Source: Shinella zoogloeoides (GTDB taxonomy: Bacteria > Pseudomonadota > Alphaproteobacteria > Rhizobiales > Rhizobiaceae). From it: DNA of 64,000 bases. Position 1 is the first letter of the stretch. Each line of letters starts with the position of its first letter. A program made the position numbers and the translations under genes. Of the stretch, positions 1-11,769 are shown piece by piece. The notes beneath the pieces are model-generated. The model had not been told where the DNA came from, did not search any database, and saw only the letters and a list, made by a program, of their open reading frames with translations. The stretch is from the NCBI RefSeq assembly GCF_033705735.1, contig NZ_CP131130.1:2740001-2804000 (forward strand), given 5' to 3'.

Positions 1-223
1 GGGCCAGGTGATCGGCTTCGTCGGCACGACCGGCCTCTCCACCGGCCCGCACCTGCACTACGAATTGATCGTCAACGGCAACAAGGTCGACGCGCTGAAG
101 ATCCGCCTGCCCGGCGGCAAGTCGCTGGAGGGCAAGGCCCTCGCCCAGTTCAAGACCGAGCGCAAGCGCATCGACGATCTCCTTGGCCACGGAAACGCGA
201 CGGAAGTGGCCGAAACGCACTGA
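1..223 (+). CDS. M23 family metallopeptidase, C-terminal end (partial)
   Basis: The gene begins before the window; the open frame enters at base 2 and stops at TGA 221-223. The visible 73 residues hold the end of a LytM/peptidase M23 domain: the sequence STGPHLHYEL contains the HxH zinc-ligand motif typical of this family, followed by a charged helical tail. Family knowledge: envelope metalloendopeptidases or EnvC/NlpD-like amidase activators acting on peptidoglycan. Whether all catalytic residues are present cannot be judged from the fragment. It converges with clpB, and a strong hairpin lies between them. Confidence 0.85.
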   Translation, partial: GQVIGFVGTTGLSTGPHLHYELIVNGNKVDALKIRLPGGKSLEGKALAQFKTERKRIDDLLGHGNATEVAETH

Positions 224-274
224 TATCCGCACCTCCCTGGCGTTGGCCTGCAAAGAGCGCGGCGGAAATGCAAA

Positions 275-301
275 AAGCGCGGGCCGGGACCCGCGCTTCT
301 T
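275..301. terminator. Rho-independent terminator between M23 peptidase and clpB
   Basis: A perfect 9-bp stem (275-283 with 290-298, arms AAGCGCGGG and CCCGCGCTT) has a 6-nt loop and is followed on the plus strand by CTTTATT. On the minus strand the stem is followed by a short T run (complement of 272-276). It sits between convergent genes and probably works in both directions. Confidence 0.8.
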
Positions 302-322
302 TATTCTATCGATGCCCTTCCG

Positions 323-2932
323 TCAGGCGGCCTTGCTCGCCGCGGTGTGACGCGGCGAGAAGAGCAACCGGTCGGAGCCGGCCGTCACCTTGACGATCGA
401 GCCGTCCGGAATCTCGCCGGCAAGGATCTTCTCCGCCAGCGGGTCCTGAAGGTGCTTCTGGATCGCCCGCTTCAGGGGACGCGCGCCGTAGACCGGATCG
501 TAGCCCTTCTCGGCCAGCCAGTGCACGGCCTCCTCGTCGAGGTCGAGAACAATCTTGCGATCCACCAGCAGCTTGCGCAGGCGCTCCAGCTGGATGTCGA
601 CGATCGCGCCCATTTCCGACCGCCGCAGGCGATGGAACAGGATGATCTCGTCGACGCGGTTCAGGAATTCCGGCCGGAATGCCATCTTGACGACATCCAT
701 CACCTGGTCGCGGACCGTATCGCTGTCCTCGTTTTCGCCGAGCGCCGTCAGATATTCGGCGCCCAGGTTCGAGGTCATGATGATCATCGTGTTGCGGAAG
801 TCCACGGTGCGGCCCTGGCCATCGGTCAGGCGGCCGTCGTCGAGGACCTGCAGCAGCACGTTGAAGACATCGGGATGCGCCTTCTCGATCTCGTCGAACA
901 GCACGACCTGATAAGGCCGGCGGCGGACGGATTCGGTGAGCGCACCGCCTTCCTCATAGCCGACATAGCCGGGAGGCGCGCCGATCAGCCGGGCAACGGA
1001 GTGCTTCTCCATATATTCCGACATGTCCATGCGCTGGATCGCCGTCTCGTCGTCGAAGAGGAAGCGGGCAAGCGCCTTGGTCAGCTCCGTCTTGCCGACG
1101 CCGGTGGGCCCGAGGAAGATGAACGAGCCGATCGGCCGGTTCGGATCCTGCAGGCCGGCGCGGGCGCGGCGGACGGCGCGGGAGACCGCCTGGACGGCAT
1201 CGCCTTGCCCGACGACCCACTTGCCGAGTTCGTCTTCCATGCGCAGCAGCTTGTCGCGCTCGCCTTCCAGCATCTTGTCCACGGGAATGCCCGTCCAGCG
1301 GGAGACCACATGGGCAATGTTGTCGGGGGTCACGACCTCCTGCACCATTGGATCGATATCGCTCGCATCACGGCCTTCGGCCTCCTCCAGCTCCTTTTCG
1401 AGCTTCGGGATGATGCCGTAGGCAAGCTCACCGGCGCGCTGGAACTCACCCTTGCGCTGGGCAATGGCCAGTTCGTTGCGCAGCTCGTCGAGCTGGCGCT
1501 TCAGGTCGGCGGCGCGGCCGAGCTTGGACTTTTCCGCCTGCCAGCGCGCGGTGAGCGCATCGGCTTCCTCTTCCAGCGCGGCAAGGTCGATCTCGAGCTT
1601 TTCGAGTCGGTCCTGCGACGAGCGGTCGGTCTCCTTCTTCAGGGCCTCGCGCTCGATCTTGAGCTGGATGATGCGGCGGTCGAGTTCATCGAGCTCTTCC
1701 GGCTTGGAATCGACCTGCATACGCAGCCGCGAGGCGGCTTCGTCCATCAGGTCGATCGCCTTGTCCGGCAGGAAGCGATCCGTGATGTAGCGGTTGGAAA
1801 GCGTCGCGGCGGCAACGAGGGCCGAATCGGAGATGCGGACCTTGTGGTGCTGCTCGTACTTTTCCTTCAGGCCGCGCAGGATCGAGATCGTGTCCTCGAC
1901 AGTCGGCTCGTCCACCATGACGGGCTGGAACCGGCGAGCGAGCGCGGCGTCCTTCTCGACATGCTTGCGGTACTCGTCGAGCGTGGTCGCGCCGACGCAG
2001 TGCAGCTCGCCGCGGGCAAGCGCGGGCTTCAGCAGGTTGGAGGCGTCCATAGCCCCATCCGCCTTGCCGGCGCCGACCAGCGTGTGCATCTCGTCGATGA
2101 ACAGGATGATCTCGCCGTCTTCCGCCTGCACTTCGGCAAGCACGGCCTTCAGGCGCTCCTCGAATTCGCCGCGATATTTCGCACCGGCGATCAGCGCGCC
2201 CATGTCGAGCGCCATCAGCTTCTTGTCCTTCAGGCTTTCCGGCACGTCACCATTGACGATGCGCAGCGCAAGGCCCTCGGCGATGGCGGTCTTGCCGACG
2301 CCGGGCTCGCCGATGAGGACAGGGTTGTTCTTCGTGCGGCGCGACAGGACCTGGATCGTGCGGCGGATTTCGTCGTCACGGCCGATCACGGGATCAAGCC
2401 GGCCTTCCCGCGCATCCGCTGTGAGGTCGCGGGCGAATTTCTTCAACGAATCGAAGCCCTGCTCGGCGCTCGCCGTATCAGCGGTGCGGCCCTTGCGAAT
2501 GTCGTTGATCACCTGGTTGAGCGACGTCGGCGTCACGCCGGCCTTGGCAAGGATTTCCGAGGTCGCGGCGGACTTCTCGATAGCGAGCGCCAGCAGCAGG
2601 CGTTCGACGGTGACGAAGCTGTCACCGGCCTTCTTGGCGGCTTCCTCCGCGGTGGAGAAGACCTTCGCGAGCGGCTGGGCGAGGTAGACCTGCCCGTTGC
2701 CGCCGGAAACCTTCGGCAGCTTGGCAAGTGCGGCATCGTTGGCGATCCGCGCGTCGCGCGCATTGCCGCCGGCCCGCTCGATCAGCGAGGTCGCCATGCC
2801 CTGCTCGTCATCGAGCAGGACCTTCAGAACGTGTTCGGGCGTGAACTGCGGATTGCCGTCCGCAAGCGCCTTGGTCTGGGCAGATTGCAGGAACCCGCGA
2901 ACGCGTTCGGAGTATTTTTCGATATTCATCAT
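323..2932 (-). CDS. clpB: ATP-dependent chaperone ClpB (Hsp100 disaggregase)
   Basis: An 869-residue protein of normal ClpB length. It has an N-terminal Clp repeat domain (about 1-145), a first AAA+ module with Walker A GEPGVGKT at 208-215, a long coiled middle domain (about 400-530) rich in Glu/Lys/Leu, and a second AAA+ module with GPTGVGKT near 610. It solubilises aggregated protein together with DnaK/DnaJ/GrpE in the cytoplasm. The start is one of two adjacent ATGs (MMNIEKY) behind a GGAGG sequence (complement of about 2934-2940). It is probably monocistronic, with a hairpin beyond each end. No convincing heat-shock promoter was found upstream. Confidence 0.97.
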   Translation of the reverse strand: MMNIEKYSERVRGFLQSAQTKALADGNPQFTPEHVLKVLLDDEQGMATSLIERAGGNARDARIANDAALAKLPKVSGGNGQVYLAQPLAKVFSTAEEAAKKAGDSFVTVERLLLALAIEKSAATSEILAKAGVTPTSLNQVINDIRKGRTADTASAEQGFDSLKKFARDLTADAREGRLDPVIGRDDEIRRTIQVLSRRTKNNPVLIGEPGVGKTAIAEGLALRIVNGDVPESLKDKKLMALDMGALIAGAKYRGEFEERLKAVLAEVQAEDGEIILFIDEMHTLVGAGKADGAMDASNLLKPALARGELHCVGATTLDEYRKHVEKDAALARRFQPVMVDEPTVEDTISILRGLKEKYEQHHKVRISDSALVAAATLSNRYITDRFLPDKAIDLMDEAASRLRMQVDSKPEELDELDRRIIQLKIEREALKKETDRSSQDRLEKLEIDLAALEEEADALTARWQAEKSKLGRAADLKRQLDELRNELAIAQRKGEFQRAGELAYGIIPKLEKELEEAEGRDASDIDPMVQEVVTPDNIAHVVSRWTGIPVDKMLEGERDKLLRMEDELGKWVVGQGDAVQAVSRAVRRARAGLQDPNRPIGSFIFLGPTGVGKTELTKALARFLFDDETAIQRMDMSEYMEKHSVARLIGAPPGYVGYEEGGALTESVRRRPYQVVLFDEIEKAHPDVFNVLLQVLDDGRLTDGQGRTVDFRNTMIIMTSNLGAEYLTALGENEDSDTVRDQVMDVVKMAFRPEFLNRVDEIILFHRLRRSEMGAIVDIQLERLRKLLVDRKIVLDLDEEAVHWLAEKGYDPVYGARPLKRAIQKHLQDPLAEKILAGEIPDGSIVKVTAGSDRLLFSPRHTAASKAA

Positions 2933-3134
2933 CTACCTCCATAACTCGGCCGGCCCATCAGGCACCGGTCGACGATTCAGGATAGGGCTCCCGTCAAGGC
3001 AAGCCCTTCATGGTGCGGTCGCCGGCTCGGGCCGGGCAACCGCCTGAAGCGAATATGGTGGAGGGATTTTCGGAATTAAAGGGAGCGGCCTGCCGGCGGA
3101 AACAGATTTTTCGGAACGCTGGTTGCGCAAACGC

Positions 3135-3161
3135 AAGAACCCGGCGCAAGGCCGGGTTCTT
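3135..3161 (-). terminator. Terminator hairpin of the DUF4167 gene
   Basis: A perfect 11-bp inverted repeat (3135-3145 with 3151-3161, arms AAGAACCCGGC and GCCGGGTTCTT) with a 5-nt loop lies 22 bp beyond the stop codon of the minus-strand DUF4167 gene. The poly-U tail is weak, so termination efficiency is uncertain. Confidence 0.7.
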
Positions 3162-3183
3162 CATGGATCGATGGAACGGAAGC

Positions 3184-3834
3184 TTATTCCGAAGCCGCTT
3201 CCAGTGCCGGGGCATCGCCGTCGGATGGCTGATCACCTTCGGCCGCCTGGCCTTCGCCGCGGCGCGGGCGACGCGGGCGGGCCGCATTGCGGCGGCGCGG
3301 CGCGCGGCCGCCTGCCGGAGCGGCGGCATCCTCGTCGAGGGCGACCTCGGCGGGCGTGCCCTCGATCACCGGCTGCGGGCCGGAGCCGTCATCGACGACG
3401 ACCGGCTGCTCCACCTGAGCGGCGGCAACGGGTGCCTGCTCCTCGACGGGCGTCGAATCGATTTCGTCGTGATCGCGGTCGAAGCCGTCACGATCGTTGA
3501 AATCGCCGCGGTCGGCATTGTCGGAGCGCTCGTCACGCGGGAAGCGTTCCTGCATCTGCGCCTGTGCGGCAGCAATGATGCGGTTGTAGTGCTCGGCGTG
3601 CTGGAGATAGTTCTCCGCCATGACACGGTCGCCGGCGCTCTGGGCGTCCCGGGCAAGCGCAGAGTATTTCTCGGCGATGTGCTGGGCTGTGCCCCTGATC
3701 TTCACGTCCGGACCCGAGCTGTCGTAGGTCCGCGTCAGGGGATTGCCGCCCTTGCGGTGGTTGTTGTTGTTATTATTGTTATTATTGTTGTTGTTACGCC
3801 CGCGGCCGCGCTTGTTTTGCTGTCCTGGCCTCAT
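3184..3834 (-). CDS. DUF4167 domain-containing protein with poly-Asn tract
   Basis: A 216-residue protein. Residues 1-13 are basic (RPGQQNKRGRGR), followed by 12 consecutive Asn codons and then the conserved DUF4167 block (KIRGTAQHIAEKYSALARDA, about residues 46-110). This region is typical of rhizobial proteins of unknown function. The C-terminal half is low-complexity, acidic then basic (RRRNAARPRRPRRGE). The basic, disordered ends suggest nucleic-acid binding, but this is inference only. The Asn run is encoded by mixed AAC/AAT codons. The gene stands alone, with a long leader upstream and a hairpin downstream. Confidence 0.85.
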   Translation of the reverse strand: MRPGQQNKRGRGRNNNNNNNNNNNNHRKGGNPLTRTYDSSGPDVKIRGTAQHIAEKYSALARDAQSAGDRVMAENYLQHAEHYNRIIAAAQAQMQERFPRDERSDNADRGDFNDRDGFDRDHDEIDSTPVEEQAPVAAAQVEQPVVVDDGSGPQPVIEGTPAEVALDEDAAAPAGGRAPRRRNAARPRRPRRGEGQAAEGDQPSDGDAPALEAASE

Positions 3835-4163
3835 ATGTCACTCACCTAACGTATCGTGTCTTGATGATTCATGTGTCTGCAGGCTTGATCGGGACACGCC
3901 AGATCAAGCATCCTTACCTGCGGGCAAACCACGCCGGTCGGTGGTCCTGTCGCCGTAAGACGTCAAATTAACAGGTACCCGCACAGGGCAGTCTCAACCC
4001 TAGCAACTCTTCGAGAGAGCAATCCTCGCGATCGGGTCATACAGGATCGAATCCCTTACGCATGACCTCTTGCCCAGTGCGTGGCCGCAAACTATCCCGC
4101 TTCCTTCACAATTCCAAGCCTTTTCTTTGCGGCTGCGAAATTTGCTGCACTTGCGCAGCGAAA
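3835..4163. other. Intergenic region with inverted repeat upstream of the DUF4167 gene
   Basis: About 330 bp separate the DUF4167 start from the prmC stop. The only clear structure is a perfect 8-bp inverted repeat GCTTGATC/GATCAAGC (3883-3890 and 3902-3909, 11-nt spacer), 49-75 bp upstream of the DUF4167 ATG. It could be an operator or a leader hairpin. No open frame here has coding character, and no convincing promoter hexamers were found. Confidence 0.4.
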
Positions 4164-5033
4164 TCACACAGTTCCTGCTCTTGTGAAGACGAGAACGCGG
4201 TCGTTGCCGCCAAGATCCTGCACCGCCTCGATGCGCGCGAAACCCTGTTCGCGCATGATCGCGGTGACCTGGTCCTTCTGGTCGTAACCGATCTCGTAAG
4301 CCACCAGGCCGTTTTCCCGAAGATGAGCACCCGCACCCGCCGCAATGGCCCGATAGGCATCCAGCCCGTCGTCTCCGCCATCCAGCGCAAGGATCGGATC
4401 GTGGAGCCGGACTTCCTCGTCCAGCGTTCCGACTACGGAGCGGACGATATAGGGCGGATTTGACACGATGATGTCGAACGCCCCGGCCACGGCTGCAAAC
4501 CAGTCGCTCTCGACCGTCTCGAAGCGGTCGGCGACGCCGTTGATATCGGCATTGCGCCGCGCCGTTTCAAGGGCTCCCGTCGAAAGATCGGCGCCGATCC
4601 CGGTCGCGCCGGGTACGAGGTCGAGAAGCGCAAGGCAGATCGCGCCGGTTCCCGTGCCGAGATCGAGGATCCGGCAGCCGTCACCCGCGACCATTCTCAA
4701 CGCATGGGGCACGAGCGCGTCGACGAGGACTTCCGTATCCGGCCGCGGCTCCAGCGTTTCGGGGGAAAGCATGAGGTCGAGCCGCGAAAAGGCCCGGTGG
4801 CCGAGGATGCGGTGCACCGGCTCGCGCGCCACGCGCCGCGCCAATGCATCCTCGATCACCGCTCTTTCGGACGCATCCAGCAGGCGCGCGCCATCGGTGA
4901 CGAAGGCGGTAGAAGAAAGCTTGAGAAGGCCGGCGATCAGCAGCCGCGCATCCTGCGCGCCGTCCGCAATGCCCGCCTCGCAAAGCCGGCGCCGTGCCGC
5001 CGCCAGCGTTTCGGCGAGCGTCGCGCCGCTCAT
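4164..5033 (-). CDS. prmC: Peptide chain release factor N5-glutamine methyltransferase PrmC
   Basis: A 289-residue class I SAM-dependent methyltransferase. It shows the SAM-binding loop DLGTGTG (124-130) and the catalytic NPPY motif (192-195), the signature of HemK/PrmC enzymes that methylate the Gln of the GGQ motif in class I release factors. Its ATG overlaps the stop codon of prfA by 4 nt (ATGA), so the enzyme is translationally coupled to its own substrate RF1. This arrangement is common in bacteria. Length matches the family. Confidence 0.96.
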   Translation of the reverse strand: MSGATLAETLAAARRRLCEAGIADGAQDARLLIAGLLKLSSTAFVTDGARLLDASERAVIEDALARRVAREPVHRILGHRAFSRLDLMLSPETLEPRPDTEVLVDALVPHALRMVAGDGCRILDLGTGTGAICLALLDLVPGATGIGADLSTGALETARRNADINGVADRFETVESDWFAAVAGAFDIIVSNPPYIVRSVVGTLDEEVRLHDPILALDGGDDGLDAYRAIAAGAGAHLRENGLVAYEIGYDQKDQVTAIMREQGFARIEAVQDLGGNDRVLVFTRAGTV

Positions 5034-6112
5034 CGGCCCTGTTCGCCGAGCTGCGCCAGCTGACCGGCCTGATAGTCCGCCAGCAGCGCATCGACCACTT
5101 CGTCGATTTCGCCGATCATCATCCGGTCGAGCTTGTAGAGCGTCAGGTTGATGCGGTGATCGGTGACGCGGCCCTGCGGAAAATTATACGTGCGAATGCG
5201 CTCGGAACGGTCGCCCGAGCCGACCTGGCTCTTGCGGTCGGCCGAACGCTCGCTGTCGGCGCGCTGGCGCTCCATGTCGTAGAGCCGCGAACGCAGGATC
5301 TGCATCGCCTTGGCGCGGTTCTGGTGCTGCGACTTTTCCGAGCTCGTCACGACGAGGCCCGTCGGCAGGTGGGTAATGCGCACGGCCGAGTCCGTCGTGT
5401 TGACGTGCTGGCCGCCGGCACCGGAAGAGCGCATCGTGTCGATGCGAATGTCTTCCGGCCGGATCTCGATGTCGATTTCCTCGGCTTCCGGCAGAACGGC
5501 GACCGTGGCGGCGGAGGTGTGGATACGCCCGCTCGCCTCCGTCTCCGGCACGCGCTGGACACGGTGCACGCCCGATTCGAACTTCAGCTTGGCGAAGACG
5601 CCGCGCCCAGTGATCGTCGCGATGATTTCCTTGAAGCCGCCGGCCTCGCCTTCGCTTGAGGAGATGACCTCCACCTTCCAGCCATGCGCGGCGGCGTAGC
5701 GCTCGTACATGCGGAAGAGATCGCCGGCGAACAGCGCCGCTTCGGAGCCGCCCGTGCCGGCGCGGATTTCGAGGATCGCGCTCTTCTCGTCGGCCGCGTC
5801 CTTGGGGAGAAGCAGGATCTGCATCTCCTTTTCCAGGCCTTCGAGCCGTTCCTTCAGGTCCGGCAGTTCCATTTCCGCAAGATCGCGCATCTCCCGATCC
5901 GTTGCCTTGTCGGCAAGCAATACTTCAAGGTCGACGATCTCGCCATTCACCTTCTCGTATTCGCGCACCTTCGCGACGACGGGCTGAAGCTCGGAATATT
6001 CCGAGGCGAGACGCACATAGGTCTCCGAATCCGGCCCCGCCGACATGCGCGCCTCGATCTCGCCGAAACGGCGTTCAAGTTCGCGCATCTTTTCAACGGG
6101 AAGCTTCGCCAC
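5030..6112 (-). CDS. prfA: Peptide chain release factor 1
   Basis: A 360-residue RF1 that recognises UAA/UAG stop codons. The tripeptide anticodon region reads PET (189-191) in the context RVPETE, and the peptidyl-tRNA hydrolysis motif GGQ is at 233-235 (GAGGQHVN). The start is GTG at 6110-6112, preceded by GGAG in the complement of about 6121-6125. The 3' end overlaps prmC by 4 nt, and ptsP lies 21 bp upstream on the same strand, so ptsP-prfA-prmC may be one transcript. Confidence 0.97.
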   Translation of the reverse strand: MAKLPVEKMRELERRFGEIEARMSAGPDSETYVRLASEYSELQPVVAKVREYEKVNGEIVDLEVLLADKATDREMRDLAEMELPDLKERLEGLEKEMQILLLPKDAADEKSAILEIRAGTGGSEAALFAGDLFRMYERYAAAHGWKVEVISSSEGEAGGFKEIIATITGRGVFAKLKFESGVHRVQRVPETEASGRIHTSAATVAVLPEAEEIDIEIRPEDIRIDTMRSSGAGGQHVNTTDSAVRITHLPTGLVVTSSEKSQHQNRAKAMQILRSRLYDMERQRADSERSADRKSQVGSGDRSERIRTYNFPQGRVTDHRINLTLYKLDRMMIGEIDEVVDALLADYQAGQLAQLGEQGR

Positions 6113-6133
6113 CGTTCAACTCCAGTCAGATCT

Positions 6134-8401
6134 TTAAAGCGGAATGCCGTTCTCGGCCGCAAAGTCGGTGAGAATCTGGCGAATGGACGCCGTCGGCTTC
6201 AAATCGTCGATGGCCGGGGTCAGCACCGCCTCCAGCTTGCCCGCGTCGAGCGCCAGAAGCATGGATTTCACCGGCCCGATCGCCGCCGGCGACATGGAGA
6301 CCGAACGGAAGCCGATGCCGAGCAGCGCCATGGCGGAAATCGGCTTGCTCGCCATCTCGCCGCAAAGCGTCACGGACGTGTCGTTGCGGATGCCGGCGCG
6401 CACGATGTCGCGCAGGATGCGCAGGAACGGCCGGCCGAGCGTATCGAAACGGTCGGAGACGCGGGCATTGCCCCGGTCCACCGCCATCGCGAACTGGAAG
6501 AGATCGTTCGAGCCGACCGAGACGAAATCGACCTCCGCCATCAGCTCGTCGAGCTGCCAGAGCAGCGACGGCACTTCCAGCATGGCGCCGAACTGCAGTT
6601 TTTTCGGCAGTTGCTCGCCGAGCTTGGACTGGCGTTGGATCTCCTTCTGCAGGAGATCGCGGACCTCGCGGAGCTCGGAAACCTCCGTCACCATCGGCAG
6701 CATCAGCCGGAGATCGGCCCCGGCCGTCGCCCGCAGCATGGCGCGAAGCTGGGTGCGCAGAAGGCCCGGCCGGTCGAGCGACAGGCGGATGGCGCGCCAG
6801 CCGAGCGCCGGGTTCTCTTCCTCCGCCGCGCGGAAATAGGGCACGACCTTGTCGCCGCCGATATCCAGCGTGCGGAAGGTGACGGGGCGCCCGCCCGCAT
6901 GCTTCAGCACATTGCGGTAAAAGGCTTCCTGCTCTTCCGCCTTCGGCATGGTCGAGGCGATCATGAACTGGAGCTCGGTGCGGAAGAGGCCGATGCCGGA
7001 TGCGCCCGATTCGTTGAGATGCGGCAGGTCGACCAGAAGGCCGGCATTCATCTGGAGATTGATCTCGCAGCCGTCCTTCGTGACCGGCTCGACGGCCCGC
7101 AGCGCCCTGTACTGTTCCTGCCGGCGGGCGCGGAACCGCACCTTCTCCTCGTAGGAACGCTGAAGATCGGGAAGCGGCCGCAGATGCACCCGGCCATCGT
7201 CCCCGTCGATGATGATGGGATCGCCGTTTTCCGCAAGCGCCACCGCACCGGCCGCCTGGCCGACGACCGGAATACCCATGGCCCGCGCGACGATCACCAC
7301 ATGGCTCGTCACCGCGCCTTCCTCCAGCACGAGGCCGCGCACGTTCTCGCGCGGATAGTCGAGCAGCTCGGCCGCGCCCATGGCGCGCGCGACGACAATC
7401 GCGTCGTTGGGGAAGCTGCTCGCCGAAAGCTTGGCGCCATAGCCGGTAAGCTGGCGCAGGAGGCGGTTCGCAAGATCGTCGAAATCGTGCATGCGCTCGC
7501 GCAGATAAGGATCCGTCAGGCGGATCATGCGCGCCTTGGTCTCGCTCTGTACACGCTCGACCGCCGCTTCCGCCGTCAGGCCGTTGCGGATCGCCTCTTC
7601 GAGCTTCCTCACCCAGCCGCGGTCATGGGCGAACATGCGGTAGGTCTCCAGCACCTCGCGGTGCTCGCCCTCCATGGAAATCTCGCGGCGCGACAGCATG
7701 TCGTCGATGGAGATGCGCAGCGAACCGAGCGCCTCGGCAAGCCGGCCGAGTTCATGCTCGGAATCTTCGTTGAGCAGGTTCGTGACGACGATGCGCGGCT
7801 CGTGCAGCACGACATAGCCGAGGCCGATACCTTCGCCGAAGCTCGACCCCTCGATGCCCACGGGGCGGGAAAGATCGAGCTCGAGGCCGGGCTTGGTGAG
7901 CTTCTTCAGCTCGCCCGTCGCCACCATCTCGGCGATCACCATCGCCGTCGTCTCGAGCGCCTCGACCTCGTCTTCGCGATAGGTCCGGCTTGCCTTGTTC
8001 TGCACGACGAGAACGCCGAGCGCCCGGCCGGTGCGCAGGATCGGAACGCCGAGGAAGGAGTGATAGATCTCCTCGCCCGTTTCCGGCAGATAGGTGAAGG
8101 CGGGGTGCGACTGGGCGTCGGAAAGGTTCAGCGGCCGCGCGGAGGCCGCGATGGTGCCGACGAGGCCCTGGCCCATCTTGAGCTGGGCAAGGTGCACGGC
8201 GCCGGGATTGAGGCCTTCGGTGGCATAGAGTTCGAGAACGCCGTCGGAGCGCAGCACATAGACGGAACACACCTCCGCGACCATGTTCTGCGCGATCTGG
8301 CGCACGATCTGGTCAAGGCGCTCCTGCGGCTCGAGCGGCTCCGCCATCAGTTCGCGCAGCCGCTTGAGAAGAACGCGCGGACCCGCGGAGAGGTCTCTCA
8401 T
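6134..8401 (-). CDS. ptsP: Phosphoenolpyruvate--protein phosphotransferase PtsP (EI-Ntr)
   Basis: A 755-residue protein with an N-terminal GAF domain (about 25-160), a PEP-utiliser N domain, the phosphohistidine swivel with active-site His367 in AVTSHVVIVARA, and a C-terminal PEP-binding TIM barrel (GLFRTEL, GSNDLFQF). This is enzyme I of the nitrogen-related phosphotransferase system. It passes phosphate from PEP to NPr and EIIA-Ntr and has regulatory rather than sugar-uptake roles. The GAF domain is known to sense glutamine or 2-oxoglutarate in related enzymes. It follows lysC with an 83-bp gap, an order seen widely in Rhizobiales. Confidence 0.96.
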   Translation of the reverse strand: MRDLSAGPRVLLKRLRELMAEPLEPQERLDQIVRQIAQNMVAEVCSVYVLRSDGVLELYATEGLNPGAVHLAQLKMGQGLVGTIAASARPLNLSDAQSHPAFTYLPETGEEIYHSFLGVPILRTGRALGVLVVQNKASRTYREDEVEALETTAMVIAEMVATGELKKLTKPGLELDLSRPVGIEGSSFGEGIGLGYVVLHEPRIVVTNLLNEDSEHELGRLAEALGSLRISIDDMLSRREISMEGEHREVLETYRMFAHDRGWVRKLEEAIRNGLTAEAAVERVQSETKARMIRLTDPYLRERMHDFDDLANRLLRQLTGYGAKLSASSFPNDAIVVARAMGAAELLDYPRENVRGLVLEEGAVTSHVVIVARAMGIPVVGQAAGAVALAENGDPIIIDGDDGRVHLRPLPDLQRSYEEKVRFRARRQEQYRALRAVEPVTKDGCEINLQMNAGLLVDLPHLNESGASGIGLFRTELQFMIASTMPKAEEQEAFYRNVLKHAGGRPVTFRTLDIGGDKVVPYFRAAEEENPALGWRAIRLSLDRPGLLRTQLRAMLRATAGADLRLMLPMVTEVSELREVRDLLQKEIQRQSKLGEQLPKKLQFGAMLEVPSLLWQLDELMAEVDFVSVGSNDLFQFAMAVDRGNARVSDRFDTLGRPFLRILRDIVRAGIRNDTSVTLCGEMASKPISAMALLGIGFRSVSMSPAAIGPVKSMLLALDAGKLEAVLTPAIDDLKPTASIRQILTDFAAENGIPL

Positions 8402-8484
8402 CGCGTGGCGTCTCCCGAAAATGTCGTTACCCGCCGGCGCACCCGGGGCCGGCGATCAAAGATCGGCGCCGAGTCGGCCGGTTC

Positions 8485-9759
8485 TTACTTCTTATCGAGA
8501 CCGTAGACGGAATGCAAAGTCCGAACGGCGAGTTCGGCATAGGGGCCGTCGATCAGGATGGAAATCTTGATCTCGGAGGTGGTGATCGCCTTGATGTTGA
8601 TGCCCTTCTCGGCAAGCGCACGGAAGGCGGAGGCGGCAACGCCCGCATGGCTGCGCATGCCGATGCCGATGACCGAGACCTTCACGAGGCCCGTCTCGTG
8701 CTGGATCACGTCGAAGCCCACGGTCTCCTTGGCGCCTTCGAGAACCTTGATCGCCTTCTCCATGTCGCCGGAGGGAACGGTGAAGGTCATGTCGGTCTTC
8801 GAGCCGTCCTCGGAAATGTTCTGGACGATCATGTCGACATTGATATGGGACTCGGCCAGCGGGCCAAAGATCGCGGCCGAAACGCCCGGCCGGTCGGCGA
8901 CGCGGCGGAGCGAGATCTGCGCTTCATCCTTGGCATAGGCAATGCCCGTTACGACTTCCTGTTCCACGATCTCATCCTCATCACAAATCAGCGTACCGGG
9001 CGGGTTCAGAAGATCGCCCATGCCCGGTGCATCGGGATCCTCGAAAGAGGAGCGAACGAAGGTGCGGACCTTGTGCACCATGGCAAGCTCGACCGAGCGC
9101 ACCTGCAGCACCTTGGCGCCGAGCGAAGCCATCTCGAGCATTTCCTCGAAAGCGATCTTCTTCAGACGGCGGGCCTTCGGTTCGATGCGCGGGTCGGTCG
9201 TGTAGACGCCGTCGACATCGGTATAGATGTCGCAGCGGTCCGCCTTGACGGCGGCGGCGATGGCGACTGCCGACGTGTCCGAGCCGCCGCGGCCGAGCGT
9301 GGCGACGCGGTTGTCCGGGCCAAGGCCCTGGAAGCCGGCGACGACCGCGACCTGGCCCTCGCCCATGCGGCGAACCATTTCCGCACCGTCGATGTCGAGG
9401 ATGCGGGCGGCGCCGTGGGCGTTGTCGGTGCGGATCGGGATCTGCCAGCCCTGCCAGGAGCGGGCATTGATGCCCATCGACTGGAGCGCGACGGCCAGAA
9501 GCCCGGCGGTGACGAGTTCACCCGAGGCGACGATGGCGTCGTATTCGCGCGCATCGTAGAAGGGCGAGGACGCACCCGTAACCTTCGGCATGTTCTGCAC
9601 CCAGGCGACGAGCTCGTTGGTCTTGCCGGACATGGCCGAGACCACGACGGCGACCTCGTGGCCGGCATCGACCTCGCGTTTCACATGGCGGGCCACATTG
9701 TGGATACGGTCGAGGTCAGCGACGGACGTTCCGCCGAATTTCATCACGATGCGTGCCAT
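8485..9759 (-). CDS. lysC: Aspartate kinase
   Basis: A 424-residue aspartokinase, first enzyme of the Lys/Thr/Met branch. The amino-acid kinase domain begins with KFGGTSVAD (7-15) and contains [13 protein letters not shown]. Two C-terminal ACT domains (about 265-420) would bind allosteric amino acids. The length is that of the monofunctional alphaproteobacterial enzyme. A 9-bp hairpin sits in its leader. Confidence 0.96.
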   Translation of the reverse strand: MARIVMKFGGTSVADLDRIHNVARHVKREVDAGHEVAVVVSAMSGKTNELVAWVQNMPKVTGASSPFYDAREYDAIVASGELVTAGLLAVALQSMGINARSWQGWQIPIRTDNAHGAARILDIDGAEMVRRMGEGQVAVVAGFQGLGPDNRVATLGRGGSDTSAVAIAAAVKADRCDIYTDVDGVYTTDPRIEPKARRLKKIAFEEMLEMASLGAKVLQVRSVELAMVHKVRTFVRSSFEDPDAPGMGDLLNPPGTLICDEDEIVEQEVVTGIAYAKDEAQISLRRVADRPGVSAAIFGPLAESHINVDMIVQNISEDGSKTDMTFTVPSGDMEKAIKVLEGAKETVGFDVIQHETGLVKVSVIGIGMRSHAGVAASAFRALAEKGINIKAITTSEIKISILIDGPYAELAVRTLHSVYGLDKK

Positions 9760-9807
9760 GTGTGTGTACCGCTATTCCAGATATCGCGCGAGCGCGCGGG
9801 AGAAACC

Positions 9808-9834
9808 GCGGGGTCTCTTAGCGGAAGACCCCGC
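9808..9834 (-). promoter_or_regulatory. Stem-loop in the lysC leader
   Basis: A perfect 9-bp inverted repeat (9808-9816 with 9826-9834, GCGGGGTCT/AGACCCCGC) has a 9-nt loop and ends 49 bp upstream of the lysC ATG. There is no U tract on the minus strand, so it is not an obvious terminator. It could be a leader structure or an operator; no match to a known riboswitch was recognised. Confidence 0.4.
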
Positions 9835-9943
9835 ACAGCGCAATGCATGGTTTCCGCAAACTGTACCAATCGGTACGCTTCGCGGACGAAAAGGCCCGCG
9901 CGCCTTGCGGCACGCGGGCAAAGGGGATCGGATGACGATGGCC

Positions 9944-9963
9944 GCGGGCGGCGTGCCGCCCGC
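9944..9963 (-). terminator. Hairpin downstream of glpV
   Basis: A GC-only 9-bp stem (9944-9952 with 9955-9963) begins 8 bp after the glpV stop codon. The nominal 2-nt loop would open to 4 nt. No U tract follows, so it is either a weak terminator or a 3'-end stabiliser of the glp transcript. Confidence 0.5.
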
Positions 9964-9971
9964 AAGCCTTG

Positions 9972-11693
<1,722 letters not shown>

Positions 11694-11729
11694 TTTAGTC
11701 CTCCCTTGGGGTTTGCGATTGCAGTGCGA

Positions 11730-11756
11730 AGGCCCCCTCGTGTCTCCCCGGGGCCT
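11730..11756 (-). terminator. Stem-loop between glpU and glpV
   Basis: A 7-bp GC-rich inverted repeat (11730-11736 with 11750-11756, AGGCCCC/GGGGCCT) with a 13-nt loop lies in the 76-bp glpU-glpV gap, transcribed on the minus strand. There is no U tract. It is likely an mRNA processing or stability element that allows more glpV than permease message, or a partial attenuator. Confidence 0.5.
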
Positions 11757-11769
11757 CCATTCCGGGTGC

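Noticed and set aside
347..2944. An 865-codon open frame on the plus strand opposite clpB
   Set aside because: Antisense shadow of a conserved GC-rich gene; composition (Arg, Asp, Leu, Gly rich) and lack of any domain argue against coding.
2933..3060. Possible heat-shock (RpoH) promoter upstream of clpB
   Set aside because: CTTGAC-like and CCCTAT-like pieces are present but not at the 16-18 bp spacing of the RpoH consensus, so I do not call it.
5684..8506. A 940-codon plus-strand frame opposite prfA and ptsP
   Set aside because: It runs antisense across two well-identified genes, with no recognisable domain and typical reverse-frame composition.
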